Of a DNA stretch of 64,000 nt, positions 25,657 to 34,070 are shown piece after piece; the stretch's first letter is position 1, and each line of letters starts with the position of its first letter. The notes under the pieces were generated by a model, which saw only the letters and a list, made by a program, of their open reading frames with translations, searched no databases and was not told the origin of the DNA. The stretch lies in assembly GCA_024102815.1 (NCBI GenBank), contig JAGFJJ010000014.1, forward strand, positions 62,001 to 126,000, in the 5' to 3' direction. This DNA comes from Phycisphaerae bacterium (lineage in GTDB: Bacteria; Planctomycetota; Phycisphaerae; UBA1845). The position numbers were made by a program, and so were the translations under genes.

Positions 25657-26868
25657 TCAATGAATGGCCGACGTCAGATCGAACAGCGGCAGGAACAATG
25701 AAACCGCGACGAATCCGACGACCAGACCCATCCCCACCAGAATCAGAGGCTCCACCAGTTTCGTCACCACCGCGATCAGCTCGGTGTTGGACTCGTCCAG
25801 CGAATCGGCGCAGTAGGTCAGCGCCCCCCCGATATTGCCCGTGTCTTCGCCGGTGGACACGGCCTGGCAGATGTACGGCTCGATCAGCCGCGACTTCTCG
25901 AACGCCGTGCTCATGCGTCCGCCCCCCGTCACCGCATCGTCGATCGCGTTGAACATCCGCTGGAACCGACGATTGGTGGTCGAATCCCGCACCAGCTCGA
26001 TCACCTCGAGCAGGCTAACCTTGCTCTCGATTAGCGTGCCCATCGTCCGCAGCACCTGGGCCTGAATGAGAAGACGGCGAAGCCGTCCGATCACCGGGAC
26101 CTCCGTCTGCATATTCGCCAGCCAGAGCTTCCCTTTCGGAGCGCGCAGCACCCAGACGATCGCCCCGATCAGGGCTGCCAGCGCTCCGACCAACACCGGC
26201 CAGTAGCCCCGTACGCAGGATCCCACGGCCAGGAGTGCTTTCGTCGTCCCCGGCGTCTCCACGCCGAGCTGCACGAACATGTCTGCAAATCGCGGAACGA
26301 CGAAAAGCAGCATGACCAGCAGGATCTTGATGCACATCACCGTCAGCAGTACCGGGTAGGTGAACGCTCCGATCACCTTCTTGCGCATCGCCCGCCGCTT
26401 GCTCACGATCGCGGCAAGCCGTTCAAACATCGCCGGCAGCGAGCCGCTGGCCTCACCGGCCGCGACGATGGCGCAATACACCGAATCAAACGTCGAGGGA
26501 TAGCGCCGCAAGGCCTCGGCCAGCGGCGTGCCCTCCTCCATGTCCACGATCAGATGCTGAAGCAGCGCCCGGTGACGCGGGTTGCGAAACTGGCGACGAA
26601 TGGCCTGCAGCGCCGGAACGATACCGGCCCCGGCCCGGAGCATCATGGCAATCTGCCGCGTGGCCAGCACCAATACCCCGAGCGGCAGTCGTAGTTCCTT
26701 TCCCCCCTCTCTTGCGATGGCCTCGGCGCCGCGTGCGTGATGTACGTCGTCAATACCGACGGTGCGGATGTTCCCCCGCAGCGGAGCATCCGCTGCCGGA
26801 CCGCGCATCAGTCCCTGGCCCGCACTGCGCGTGGAACCCTGGGAGATGGTCTGCTGTACAGAAGGCAT
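25657..26868 (-). CDS. pilC: PilC/GspF inner-membrane platform protein
   Basis: A 403-residue protein with two GspF repeats. The first contains RQIAMMLRAGAGIVPALQAI and PLAEALRRYPSTFDSVYCAIV with an AGEASGSLPAMFERLA motif. The second contains QVLRTMGTLIESKVSLLEVI and MSTAFEKSRLIEPYICQAVS with STGEDTGNIGGAL. Three long hydrophobic helices lie in the expected places (VIGAFTYPVLLTVMCIKIL, VLVGALAALIGAIVWVL, and the C-terminal LVEPLILVGMGLVVGF). It forms the membrane base on which the ATPase acts. The gene begins two bases after pilB ends. Confidence 0.92.
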   Translation of the reverse strand: MPSVQQTISQGSTRSAGQGLMRGPAADAPLRGNIRTVGIDDVHHARGAEAIAREGGKELRLPLGVLVLATRQIAMMLRAGAGIVPALQAIRRQFRNPRHRALLQHLIVDMEEGTPLAEALRRYPSTFDSVYCAIVAAGEASGSLPAMFERLAAIVSKRRAMRKKVIGAFTYPVLLTVMCIKILLVMLLFVVPRFADMFVQLGVETPGTTKALLAVGSCVRGYWPVLVGALAALIGAIVWVLRAPKGKLWLANMQTEVPVIGRLRRLLIQAQVLRTMGTLIESKVSLLEVIELVRDSTTNRRFQRMFNAIDDAVTGGGRMSTAFEKSRLIEPYICQAVSTGEDTGNIGGALTYCADSLDESNTELIAVVTKLVEPLILVGMGLVVGFVAVSLFLPLFDLTSAIH

Positions 26869-26870
26869 GA

Positions 26871-28625
26871 TTAGTGCGCCGCCCCCACCCCGGTCGGATC
26901 ACCCACCGGCACCGAGTCCGATCTTGTCACCCGCAGCACTTCTTCGAGCGTCGATTCCCCGCACTCCACCACGTCCAGCGCCTTTTGCCGGAGGGTCCGC
27001 CAGCCGGACTCCGCAAGGTACGAACGCATCCCCCCTTCGCTGGCTTCCTCCTGAACCAGACGCTTCATCTCCGCATCCATCAACATCACTTCGTAGATGC
27101 CCACGCGCCCGCGGAATCCGGTGTTGTTGCACTCCCGGCACCCTTCCCCGTGATGGAACAGCTCGTTTGTCCGATGCCCCCATCCGACGCTCTCCAGCAG
27201 CTTGGGCAGAGGGTAGTACGACGTGCGACAACTGGGGCAGATCTTGCGGGCCAGCCGCTGGGCAACGACGCCGAGCAGCGACGACGAGATCAGGTACGAT
27301 TCGATCCCCATGTCGCGCAAACGCATGATGCTCCCGGGGCAGTCATTGGTGTGCAGTGTGGAAAGAACGAGGTGCCCCGTCAGCGCCGCCTGAATGCCGA
27401 CGCGGGCCGTGTCCTCGTCCCGAATCTCGCCCACCATGATCACGTCCGGGTCCTGACGCAGCACCGAGCGGAGCGCCCGCACGAACGAAAGTCCCACGCC
27501 CGTGTTGACCTGGATCTGGTTGATCAGCGGGAGCTGGTATTCCACTGGGTCTTCGATGGTCACGATGTTCGTCGCCTCGCTGCGCAGCAGATCGAGAGCC
27601 GAATAGAGCGTCGTGGTCTTTCCGCTCCCCGTGGGCCCCGTAACCAGCATCAGTCCGTACGGGCACCGGATCATGGCTTCGACCGCCTCGCGGTCCACGC
27701 CGCGCAGTCCCAGCGACTCCAGCTCGAAGCTCAGTTGACTCTTGTCGAGGATGCGCAGCACGATCTTCTCCCCCAGGATCGTGGGCATGCTCGACACGCG
27801 CAGGTCGATCTCGCGACCATCGGCCACGATGTGTACGCGCCCCTCCTGCGGCAGGCGCTTCTCCGCGATATCCATCCGCCCGATCACCTTCACGCGCGAC
27901 ACGATCGCCGCGTGCATACCCTTCGGCGGCTTCAGCATCTCCCGCAGTTGGCCGTCGATGCGGTACCGGATGTGCGTCGCGTCGCGATCTGGCTCAATGT
28001 GGATGTCGCTCGCGCCGGCACGCAGCGCCGTCAGCATGGCCAGGTTCACCAGGTTGACGATCGGACTGCCCTCGACCATTTTGTCGAGGTCGGTCACCGG
28101 ACCTTCGTCGATCGCCTCCGTCTCGGAGATGTGGATGTCGCTCTCTTCCATCGAGGCCAGGAAGGTGTCGACACTCACGTCCGCCGAGAGGTATTTCCGC
28201 TGGTACTCGTGGAGGTTCTCTTCCAGCACCAGGACCGGACGTATGGTGCATCCCGTCATCGCCCGCAGGCGGTCCTGCACCGGCAGCGACTGCGGCTCGA
28301 CCATCCCCACCGTCAGCTCGTCCCGGACCCTGAACAGGGGCAGAACGCGCAGCCGCTCCGCTTCTTCCTTCGGGATGATCTTCGCGATCTTCGGGTCGAT
28401 CAGGCCGTGGCGCAGCACACTACCCTTGACGCCCAGCCGCTTCGAAAGCGCCTGCACCAGCGCCGTCGAGGAAATGGCCCCCGCCTCGACGAGTACACTG
28501 CCGATCCGCTGACCGCTGCGCTGTTGCCGCGAAAGCGCCTCCGCAAGCTGATCCTCGGAGATCAGCCCGTCACGGACGAGCTGTTCTCCCAGGCGAACGG
28601 CGCTTTCGATCATCGTCCCGGACAT
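26871..28625 (-). CDS. pilB: PilB/GspE assembly ATPase with MshEN-like c-di-GMP site
   Basis: A 584-residue hexameric secretion ATPase that powers pilus or pseudopilus assembly. Residues 11-34 (R-L-G-x2-L-x3-G...L-x3-L-x2-Q) and 40-60 (R-I-G-x2-L-x3-G...L-x3-L) form two copies of the MshEN nucleotide-binding motif, which in MshE binds c-di-GMP. The ATPase core has Walker A VTGPTGSGKTTT (328-339), an aspartate box with EDPVEYQL, Walker B DVIMVGEIRDEDT, and the His box STLHTNDCPGSI. Late cysteines (ICPSC and CREC) form the zinc tetrad region. It lies 41 bases after the STAS gene, and the upstream c-di-GMP genes fit with regulation through the N terminus. ATG 28613 is an alternative start. Confidence 0.93.
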   Translation of the reverse strand: MSGTMIESAVRLGEQLVRDGLISEDQLAEALSRQQRSGQRIGSVLVEAGAISSTALVQALSKRLGVKGSVLRHGLIDPKIAKIIPKEEAERLRVLPLFRVRDELTVGMVEPQSLPVQDRLRAMTGCTIRPVLVLEENLHEYQRKYLSADVSVDTFLASMEESDIHISETEAIDEGPVTDLDKMVEGSPIVNLVNLAMLTALRAGASDIHIEPDRDATHIRYRIDGQLREMLKPPKGMHAAIVSRVKVIGRMDIAEKRLPQEGRVHIVADGREIDLRVSSMPTILGEKIVLRILDKSQLSFELESLGLRGVDREAVEAMIRCPYGLMLVTGPTGSGKTTTLYSALDLLRSEATNIVTIEDPVEYQLPLINQIQVNTGVGLSFVRALRSVLRQDPDVIMVGEIRDEDTARVGIQAALTGHLVLSTLHTNDCPGSIMRLRDMGIESYLISSSLLGVVAQRLARKICPSCRTSYYPLPKLLESVGWGHRTNELFHHGEGCRECNNTGFRGRVGIYEVMLMDAEMKRLVQEEASEGGMRSYLAESGWRTLRQKALDVVECGESTLEEVLRVTRSDSVPVGDPTGVGAAH

Positions 28626-28665
28626 GGATACGCACCTCGGGTCGAGCGACCCGAATCCCAGATCG

Positions 28666-29001
28666 TTACAAGTAGCTCTTTACCGCGTCGTTGCCCGACT
28701 TGAAGAAGCGGAAACGTCCCGCCATGCCCGTCAGCTCCAGCACCTCCCGGCAATTCGGCGGAACCTCCGCCAGTCGCAGGACCGACGCCCGCTCGCTGAG
28801 CGCGTCCGCGGCGTCCAGCAACCCCTCCAGTGCCACGCTGTCCAGGTAAGGCACCTCGGCCAGCGACACCACCAGACGTGGATTGGGCGATTGCAGCCGA
28901 TCGAGGAGGTTGCGGCGAAACTGCTCCGCATCCTCATCCACCAGGGCTCCAATCGGCGTCAGCAGGTCCACGGTTCCGACACGCTGGCTCTCGATTTTCA
29001 T
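28666..29001 (-). CDS. STAS-domain anti-sigma factor antagonist-like protein
   Basis: A 111-residue stand-alone STAS domain: VGTVDLLTPIGALVDEDAEQF, then RLVVSLAEVPYLDSVALEGLL, the switch segment in which SpoIIAA-type proteins carry the phosphorylated serine (here Ser at DSVALEGLL). A C-terminal helix ends the domain. Such proteins act in partner-switching cascades or as signalling modules bound to receptors. The start codon overlaps the stop of the GAF-GGDEF-like gene, and pilB follows 41 bases on. No anti-sigma kinase (RsbW type) is present in the window, so the partner is unknown. Confidence 0.87.
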   Translation of the reverse strand: MKIESQRVGTVDLLTPIGALVDEDAEQFRRNLLDRLQSPNPRLVVSLAEVPYLDSVALEGLLDAADALSERASVLRLAEVPPNCREVLELTGMAGRFRFFKSGNDAVKSYL

Positions 29002-30362
29002 GTCGCCGCCTCCTCGACTTGCGGCGCCGCACGCACGTAGTCACCGGACATTGAGGTCTTCTCGAGACGCGCCTTCCGGCAATGATCCAGCGCCCGGGCC
29101 AGCAGGACGCGCAGTTCCGGCATCTCGCTGCCGCTGACCGCAACCCCCAGTCGTACCCCTACCTTCGCGTCACGCTGCGCTTCCCCCTCGCAGAGGCGCG
29201 CCAGCCGCTCCAAAAGCTGCCGCACGATCAACTGCGACAGTTCCGCATCGACGCGCCGCAGCAGAACCAGAAACCGGGATCCGTCGAAGCGCCCCACGCG
29301 ATCGTCCGCCCGGACCCGGCTCCGCAATATCGCCCCGACGTCACGGACGATCTCGTCGGCCACCTCCCACCGGCCGTTGTCGTTCAGCTCGCGCAGACCT
29401 TCCAGTGCCACCACCGCCAGCGCCACCGGTTCACCCAGCGCATAAGCCCCGGCGACGTCCCCCCCGGCAAGCTCCAGAAATGAATCGCGCGTGTGCACCG
29501 CCGACGTTGGGTCGGTCATGGCGGCCAACCGTCGACGGGCCGTATCCACCAGGTTCCGCCAGCACTGCGCGATCCATCGCTCGGCCAGACTCAGCATGGC
29601 CCGCTGCCGGAGAGGAGATAGTTCCACCTGTCCGACCCAGACAACGCCCAGCGCCTGCCCGCCGTCCAGCACCGGAAAACACCAGGCCGGTTTGGCCTCC
29701 GACTTGGTCCCGCCCTCGTCCGCCGCGCGCTCCGCCTGGCGACCCGCTCCACCGACGTACGCCACCCGCGCCGCAAGCACCTCGCCCAGCAATCCCTCAT
29801 CCGCCGAAACGCGCCGGCGATCCATAGCCGCGTGTTCGATGCGCAGCGGCTCGAGCCACGCGCCGTCACCCGTGACCCGATAAGGACGAACTCGTGTCGC
29901 CCCACAGCACAAGCGCAGCGCTCCCCGAACGTACGCATCGAACGCCGGCCAGAGATCCTCCGTCTGCTCGTTCTCCGCAAGCCACTCGTCGAAGCGCTCG
30001 ATCATCTCCGTCAGCCGATGAAGATCATCCGGCAGCGCGCTGGCTCCGCGGAGCGGCGTGGCCGATGCTTCGGCTCGCCCCCCGGTCTCTTCCGCCGGCT
30101 CTCGTCGCCGCTGATCCGTCGCCGCTCCGGATTCACCCGCCCATCCGCCCATGGTGATAATCGCCACCGATCCCGACAGCAGCGTCACCAGCGCCCCCGC
30201 CTGCTGCCACGCGGCGCCGCCCGTGGACAGATGAACCAGTGCTATCCAGAACAACGCGCACATCAGACCGAGCGCGTACCCCTTGGACCGCCCCAGCAGG
30301 CGACCGCCGAGCCCCACGGCCAGGAGGATGGGAAACCAGGGAAGAAAGAGTGCAAGGCTCAC
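28998..30362 (-). CDS. GAF protein with degenerate GGDEF domain
   Basis: A 454-residue protein with two N-terminal transmembrane helices (LFLPWFPILLAVGLGGRLLG and YALGLMCALFWIALVHL, then a third hydrophobic stretch). A GAF-like sensor (about 130-285) and a diguanylate cyclase-like fold (about 290-430) follow. The signature loop is DGSRF (residues 360-364) in place of GG[DE]EF, and the usual NDxxGH motif is altered (LNDNGRWEVAD), so it should not make c-di-GMP. It could bind GTP or a partner and act as a scaffold or receptor. I chose GTG 30362 because GGGGAGGG lies eight bases upstream and the start follows the HD-GYP stop by one base; an ATG at 30428 would overlap more. Confidence 0.82.
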   Translation of the reverse strand: MSLALFLPWFPILLAVGLGGRLLGRSKGYALGLMCALFWIALVHLSTGGAAWQQAGALVTLLSGSVAIITMGGWAGESGAATDQRRREPAEETGGRAEASATPLRGASALPDDLHRLTEMIERFDEWLAENEQTEDLWPAFDAYVRGALRLCCGATRVRPYRVTGDGAWLEPLRIEHAAMDRRRVSADEGLLGEVLAARVAYVGGAGRQAERAADEGGTKSEAKPAWCFPVLDGGQALGVVWVGQVELSPLRQRAMLSLAERWIAQCWRNLVDTARRRLAAMTDPTSAVHTRDSFLELAGGDVAGAYALGEPVALAVVALEGLRELNDNGRWEVADEIVRDVGAILRSRVRADDRVGRFDGSRFLVLLRRVDAELSQLIVRQLLERLARLCEGEAQRDAKVGVRLGVAVSGSEMPELRVLLARALDHCRKARLEKTSMSGDYVRAAPQVEEAAT

Positions 30363-30363
30363 G

Positions 30364-31689
30364 TCACAAACCCTCCCCGACAAACCCATCCAGCGAGCTG
30401 GAAAGCGTGAAACGCTCCGCTTCGGCAATCAGCTCCGCCCAGCGGTTCTCGTCCCCGTCCAGTCGAAGATGCATCATCGTGTCAAAGGTCTGCTGGATGT
30501 GCGGATCGACGGTCGTCCCCGCTTCACGCTTCAGGATCTCGAGCGCTCCCTTCCAGTCATACGCGGCGCGGTAGGCTCGATCGGACGTCAACGCGTCGAA
30601 GATGTCCGCCACCTGGATGATCCTCGCCTGCAGTGGAATTTCCTCGCCGCGCAGCCCGCCGGGATATCCGCCGCCGCCGAAGCGCTCATGATGGTGCAGC
30701 ACACCGGGCAACGCCCGCTGGAGTTGCGGCACGCCCTCAACCACCTGGAAGCTGCGCACCGGGTGCTCCTTCATGTGGTCGAATTCTTCCTTGGTCAGCT
30801 TGCCCGGTTTCTTGAGCACGTCGTCGCGAATCCCGATCTTGCCCACGTCGTGCAGCAGCCCCGCCCATTGCAGCATCTGCACTTCCGAGTCCGGCAGCCC
30901 CAGCCGCTCGCCAAGCACCGTCGCGAAGTACGCCACCCGAATCGAGTGACCCGACGTGTACGGATCCTTCTGGTCAACCGCATTCACCAGCGACCGCACC
31001 ACGGCCACCGACAACTGCCGCAACTCACGCACCAGGCGACGATTACTGATCAGGTCGCCGCAGAACGTGGCCATCGCGTCGAGCAGGTTCATGTCGCTGG
31101 CTTGGAATTCCGGCGCCCCCGCACCACGGATCAGCACGATCGCGCAGACAAAGTTGTCTCCCGCGTAGACCGGCCCGACCATGAGCTCAACGGAAACGGC
31201 CTCGCCGTTGTTCGACAGAACGACCGACTCCACACGGGCGCCGCGCGTTCCCGGCAGCCGTTCCAGAATCGCCGCGAGTTCCGCCGGCGCATCCTCGTCC
31301 GCGCTTCGCCCGGCCACGCTCCATCGACCGTTCCTCTGGTCGAAATACGCCAGGACCTCGCGCCCCCGAAAGCTCTGTCGCAAGCTCTCCAGAAACAGAT
31401 TCAGTACCGCCGATTCCTGGCCGGCCGACGGCAACCGGCCGCAAACGTCGAAGACCATGCCGAGTTGCTCGTAGATGCTCAGCAGCTCTTCGGTCATGCC
31501 GGCGTGCTCTCGAAGCACACGCTCCACCGAATCCGACAATCCTTCGAGTGCGGCCTTCGTGGCACCGCCATCCTGCGCCCCTCCCCCGGACAGCAGCACT
31601 TGCAGACAGGCGCGCGGATCACCCGCGTTCGACACGGCAGGCGGCGTCGATCCCGATGCACCGCTGGTCTGAACAGCTTCTTCAGGCAC
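30364..31689 (-). CDS. GAF-HD-GYP cyclic-di-GMP phosphodiesterase
   Basis: A 441-residue protein with an N-terminal helical and GAF-like region (about 60-215) followed by a complete HD-GYP domain. LLHDVGKIGI (His280-Asp281) holds the metal-binding HD pair, and HHHERFGGGGYPGGL (332-346) is the full HHExxxGxGYP signature. EHPVRSFQVVEGV and HHHE match the metal ligands of active enzymes, so c-di-GMP hydrolysis is likely. GTG 31689 is chosen because GGAG precedes it and it overlaps the receiver gene by eight bases (GTGCCTGA). The protein has no receiver of its own, but a CheY-like protein is encoded just upstream. Confidence 0.9.
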   Translation of the reverse strand: MPEEAVQTSGASGSTPPAVSNAGDPRACLQVLLSGGGAQDGGATKAALEGLSDSVERVLREHAGMTEELLSIYEQLGMVFDVCGRLPSAGQESAVLNLFLESLRQSFRGREVLAYFDQRNGRWSVAGRSADEDAPAELAAILERLPGTRGARVESVVLSNNGEAVSVELMVGPVYAGDNFVCAIVLIRGAGAPEFQASDMNLLDAMATFCGDLISNRRLVRELRQLSVAVVRSLVNAVDQKDPYTSGHSIRVAYFATVLGERLGLPDSEVQMLQWAGLLHDVGKIGIRDDVLKKPGKLTKEEFDHMKEHPVRSFQVVEGVPQLQRALPGVLHHHERFGGGGYPGGLRGEEIPLQARIIQVADIFDALTSDRAYRAAYDWKGALEILKREAGTTVDPHIQQTFDTMMHLRLDGDENRWAELIAEAERFTLSSSLDGFVGEGL

Positions 31690-32053
31690 TGAGCGCTCCG
31701 ATTTGCTCCTCGATATCCGCGACCAGCCGCGAGGGCACGAACGGCTTCGTGTAGAGCCGGACCCCGAAGGGATCCAGTTGCGCCTGTACCGCCGCATGGT
31801 CGCATCGCGCCGTCAGCAGCAGGATGGGCGTCTTGAGCCCCAGGTCCGATCGCGCCTTCTCCACGAGCGTCACGCCGTCCATCTCCGGCATGTTCATGTC
31901 CGTGACGATGATGTCCACGCTCTCCCCGGCGAGAACCTCCAGCGCCTTCTTTCCGTTGGTCGTCTCCAGCACGGTGTGGCCGTGACGTGACAGCCACAAC
32001 GCCATGACGCGCGCGATGTGCGGTTCATCCTCAACGATCAGTACTCGAGCCAT
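31682..32053 (-). CDS. Single-domain response regulator (CheY-like receiver)
   Basis: A 123-residue stand-alone receiver domain. The acidic pair is VLIVEDEP (Glu8-Asp9), the phospho-acceptor is Asp52 in VTDMNMPEMDG, the switch threonine is Thr81 in LLTA, and the conserved lysine is Lys103 in YTKPF. There is no output domain, so it must act by binding another protein. It sits between the histidine kinase gene (four bases away) and the HD-GYP gene (overlap), which makes the HD-GYP protein a likely target; this is inference. Confidence 0.92.
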   Translation of the reverse strand: MARVLIVEDEPHIARVMALWLSRHGHTVLETTNGKKALEVLAGESVDIIVTDMNMPEMDGVTLVEKARSDLGLKTPILLLTARCDHAAVQAQLDPFGVRLYTKPFVPSRLVADIEEQIGALSA

Positions 32054-32057
32054 GTGT

Positions 32058-34070
32058 CTAGGTCTCCGCCGACGCCAGCGACAGCGTGGTCGCCCGGCTT
32101 TCCCGATTGGGCAGCTTCACCAGGAACGTGCTTCCCTCTCCCTTGCGGCTGATCAGCTCGATATTCCCGCCGTGCCGCCGCACGATTTCCCGCGAGGTGT
32201 ACAGGCCGATGCCCGTTCCCGACTCCGCCTGCACCTCGGGGTCGCGACCCCGCTGGAACTTCTCGAATACCCGCGCGTGATCTTCCGGATCGATCCCGAA
32301 ACCGTTGTCCTTGACCGTGATGATCACTTCCGACGACGACACCTGGCATCCCAGCAGCACGTCGCCCCCGGAGGGCGTATACTTGATGGCGTTGCCCAGA
32401 AGGTTGTTCACCACGACCGCCAGCTTGTCGCGATCCCCGCGGATCGGTTCGAGCTTCGACGGCAGCACGAGCTGGATGTCGATGTTCTTCTCGTCCGCCA
32501 GCCCGCGAACGTCACGAACCCCCTCGCTCAGAACCTGTCTGAGATCCACGGTGTCCACCTGGAGGTCGATGCCCCCTACCTCCAGTTGCGAGACGCTGAG
32601 AATGTCCTCGATCAGTCGGGAAAGGCGCCGCGTCTCCTTGGTGATGACGTTGTAGCATTCCGTGATCACCGAGGGATCCTCGAACATGCCGCTCGAAAGG
32701 GTCTCCGCATACGCCCGGATGTTCGTCAGCGGCGTACGCAGTTCATGCGTAACTTGCGTGACAAACTCCTCCCGCGCCTTCTCCGCACGTAGCTGTTGGC
32801 TTACATCGCGGATCACGACCAGGCACTCGCCCAGCGCGTGCGGCCGATGCACCGGTATCACCCACACGCGGTATGAACTCTGGTCCGCGCCGGTCCCCTC
32901 ACCCGACTCCACCGTCTCCGTCATGGCCACGCATGTGCCGTCCGCCTGCTGGGCGGACCGCACGATCTCCGCGATCCGCTCTCCGACCTTGCTGAGTCGC
33001 GGAGCCTTGGAGAGCGTCATGTTGCGGATGTCTTCCCCCCGCCATCCCATCAGTCGCGCGGCCGACGCGTTCGCATAGTCCACCTGCTCCTCCGCGCGAA
33101 GGAACATGATCCCGTCCGGCAGCGCGTGGAGAGCCTCCGCCAGCGCCCCGCCGCCGGACCGCTCCAGCGCATTCTTCAGTTCCGCGTTCGCCTCGTTTCG
33201 CGCCACCGCATTGGCGAGGTTCTGCGCCAGATCGACCAGCGCGTTCCAGGCACCCGTTGCCGTATCCTCCGCCTCACTCAAGCGCAGCATCGCAAGTTCG
33301 CCGACCACCTGCTCGGTGTCAGACCGCAACCGGTTGCCGTGCAGACGCAGCCGTTCCGCGATCTTCACCGGACCGCGAAGCTGCCCGCGAACGCAACGAT
33401 ACGCCACCAGCAATACACCGAACGCCAGCAGGACGATCGCCGCCGCTTCCGCCTGTCCCGCGAGACTCCCGCCGTTGGATCCGATCGCCGGGTACCGCAC
33501 CATCAGCACCAGCGGTGTGGCGCCGACCCCCGTGGCCGTGCCCACCGATCCTTCCCCGTCGGACCCGGCCTTCGTCTTCGCTTCCCACCGAACGCCCTCC
33601 AGCGCCCGCCACGCGGTAACGGAATCTCGTTCCCGATGAATCCGGCCGGCCTGACCGGACGAAAGAGGGTCTGTCGATAGGACCGGATCGGGAATCGTCA
33701 TCCCGATTTCAAGCGGATCGGTAGACGCGATCACCTTGTGCCGCGCATCCAGCACGCGTGCCGTGGCCCCGTGCATGGCGCCCGCCAGCTCGAACAACGC
33801 CAGGTTCCAGTGCCGCGCAATATCGTCACGCGCGTCGAGCTTCTGCCCGGAAGCACGCAGCTCCTCGACCGTCCGGTCCACGGCCGCCAGGACCAGCTCG
33901 TCCACGCGATCCTGCGCATGCCGCCGAAGCTCGCGCATGCCCACGTGTACGATCGCCCCAAGCCCCGCGAGATACACCAATACAAGGGTTAGTCCGAACC
34001 AGCGCGGAATCTCCTCCGCCGTCCAGAAGGCCTTGAACTCATCCCATAATCCGCGCGCACTCACGTTCAC
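32058..34070 (-). CDS. Membrane PAS-domain sensor histidine kinase
   Basis: A 670-residue hybrid of sensing and kinase parts. The first transmembrane helix (about 22-44) and the second (about 208-226) bracket an extracytoplasmic sensor of some 160 residues. A HAMP-like basic region and a helix (to about 310), then a PAS domain (312-428), lead to the HisKA H-box EFVTQVTHELRTPLTN with His442. The HATPase domain has the N-box NNLLGNAIKYTP, G1 DNGFGID and G2 GTGIGLYTS. It should phosphorylate the CheY-like protein encoded four bases downstream. It is the first gene of the minus-strand block that continues through the pilus genes. The start is GTG with a moderate AGAG site. Confidence 0.9.
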   Translation of the reverse strand: MNVSARGLWDEFKAFWTAEEIPRWFGLTLVLVYLAGLGAIVHVGMRELRRHAQDRVDELVLAAVDRTVEELRASGQKLDARDDIARHWNLALFELAGAMHGATARVLDARHKVIASTDPLEIGMTIPDPVLSTDPLSSGQAGRIHRERDSVTAWRALEGVRWEAKTKAGSDGEGSVGTATGVGATPLVLMVRYPAIGSNGGSLAGQAEAAAIVLLAFGVLLVAYRCVRGQLRGPVKIAERLRLHGNRLRSDTEQVVGELAMLRLSEAEDTATGAWNALVDLAQNLANAVARNEANAELKNALERSGGGALAEALHALPDGIMFLRAEEQVDYANASAARLMGWRGEDIRNMTLSKAPRLSKVGERIAEIVRSAQQADGTCVAMTETVESGEGTGADQSSYRVWVIPVHRPHALGECLVVIRDVSQQLRAEKAREEFVTQVTHELRTPLTNIRAYAETLSSGMFEDPSVITECYNVITKETRRLSRLIEDILSVSQLEVGGIDLQVDTVDLRQVLSEGVRDVRGLADEKNIDIQLVLPSKLEPIRGDRDKLAVVVNNLLGNAIKYTPSGGDVLLGCQVSSSEVIITVKDNGFGIDPEDHARVFEKFQRGRDPEVQAESGTGIGLYTSREIVRRHGGNIELISRKGEGSTFLVKLPNRESRATTLSLASAET

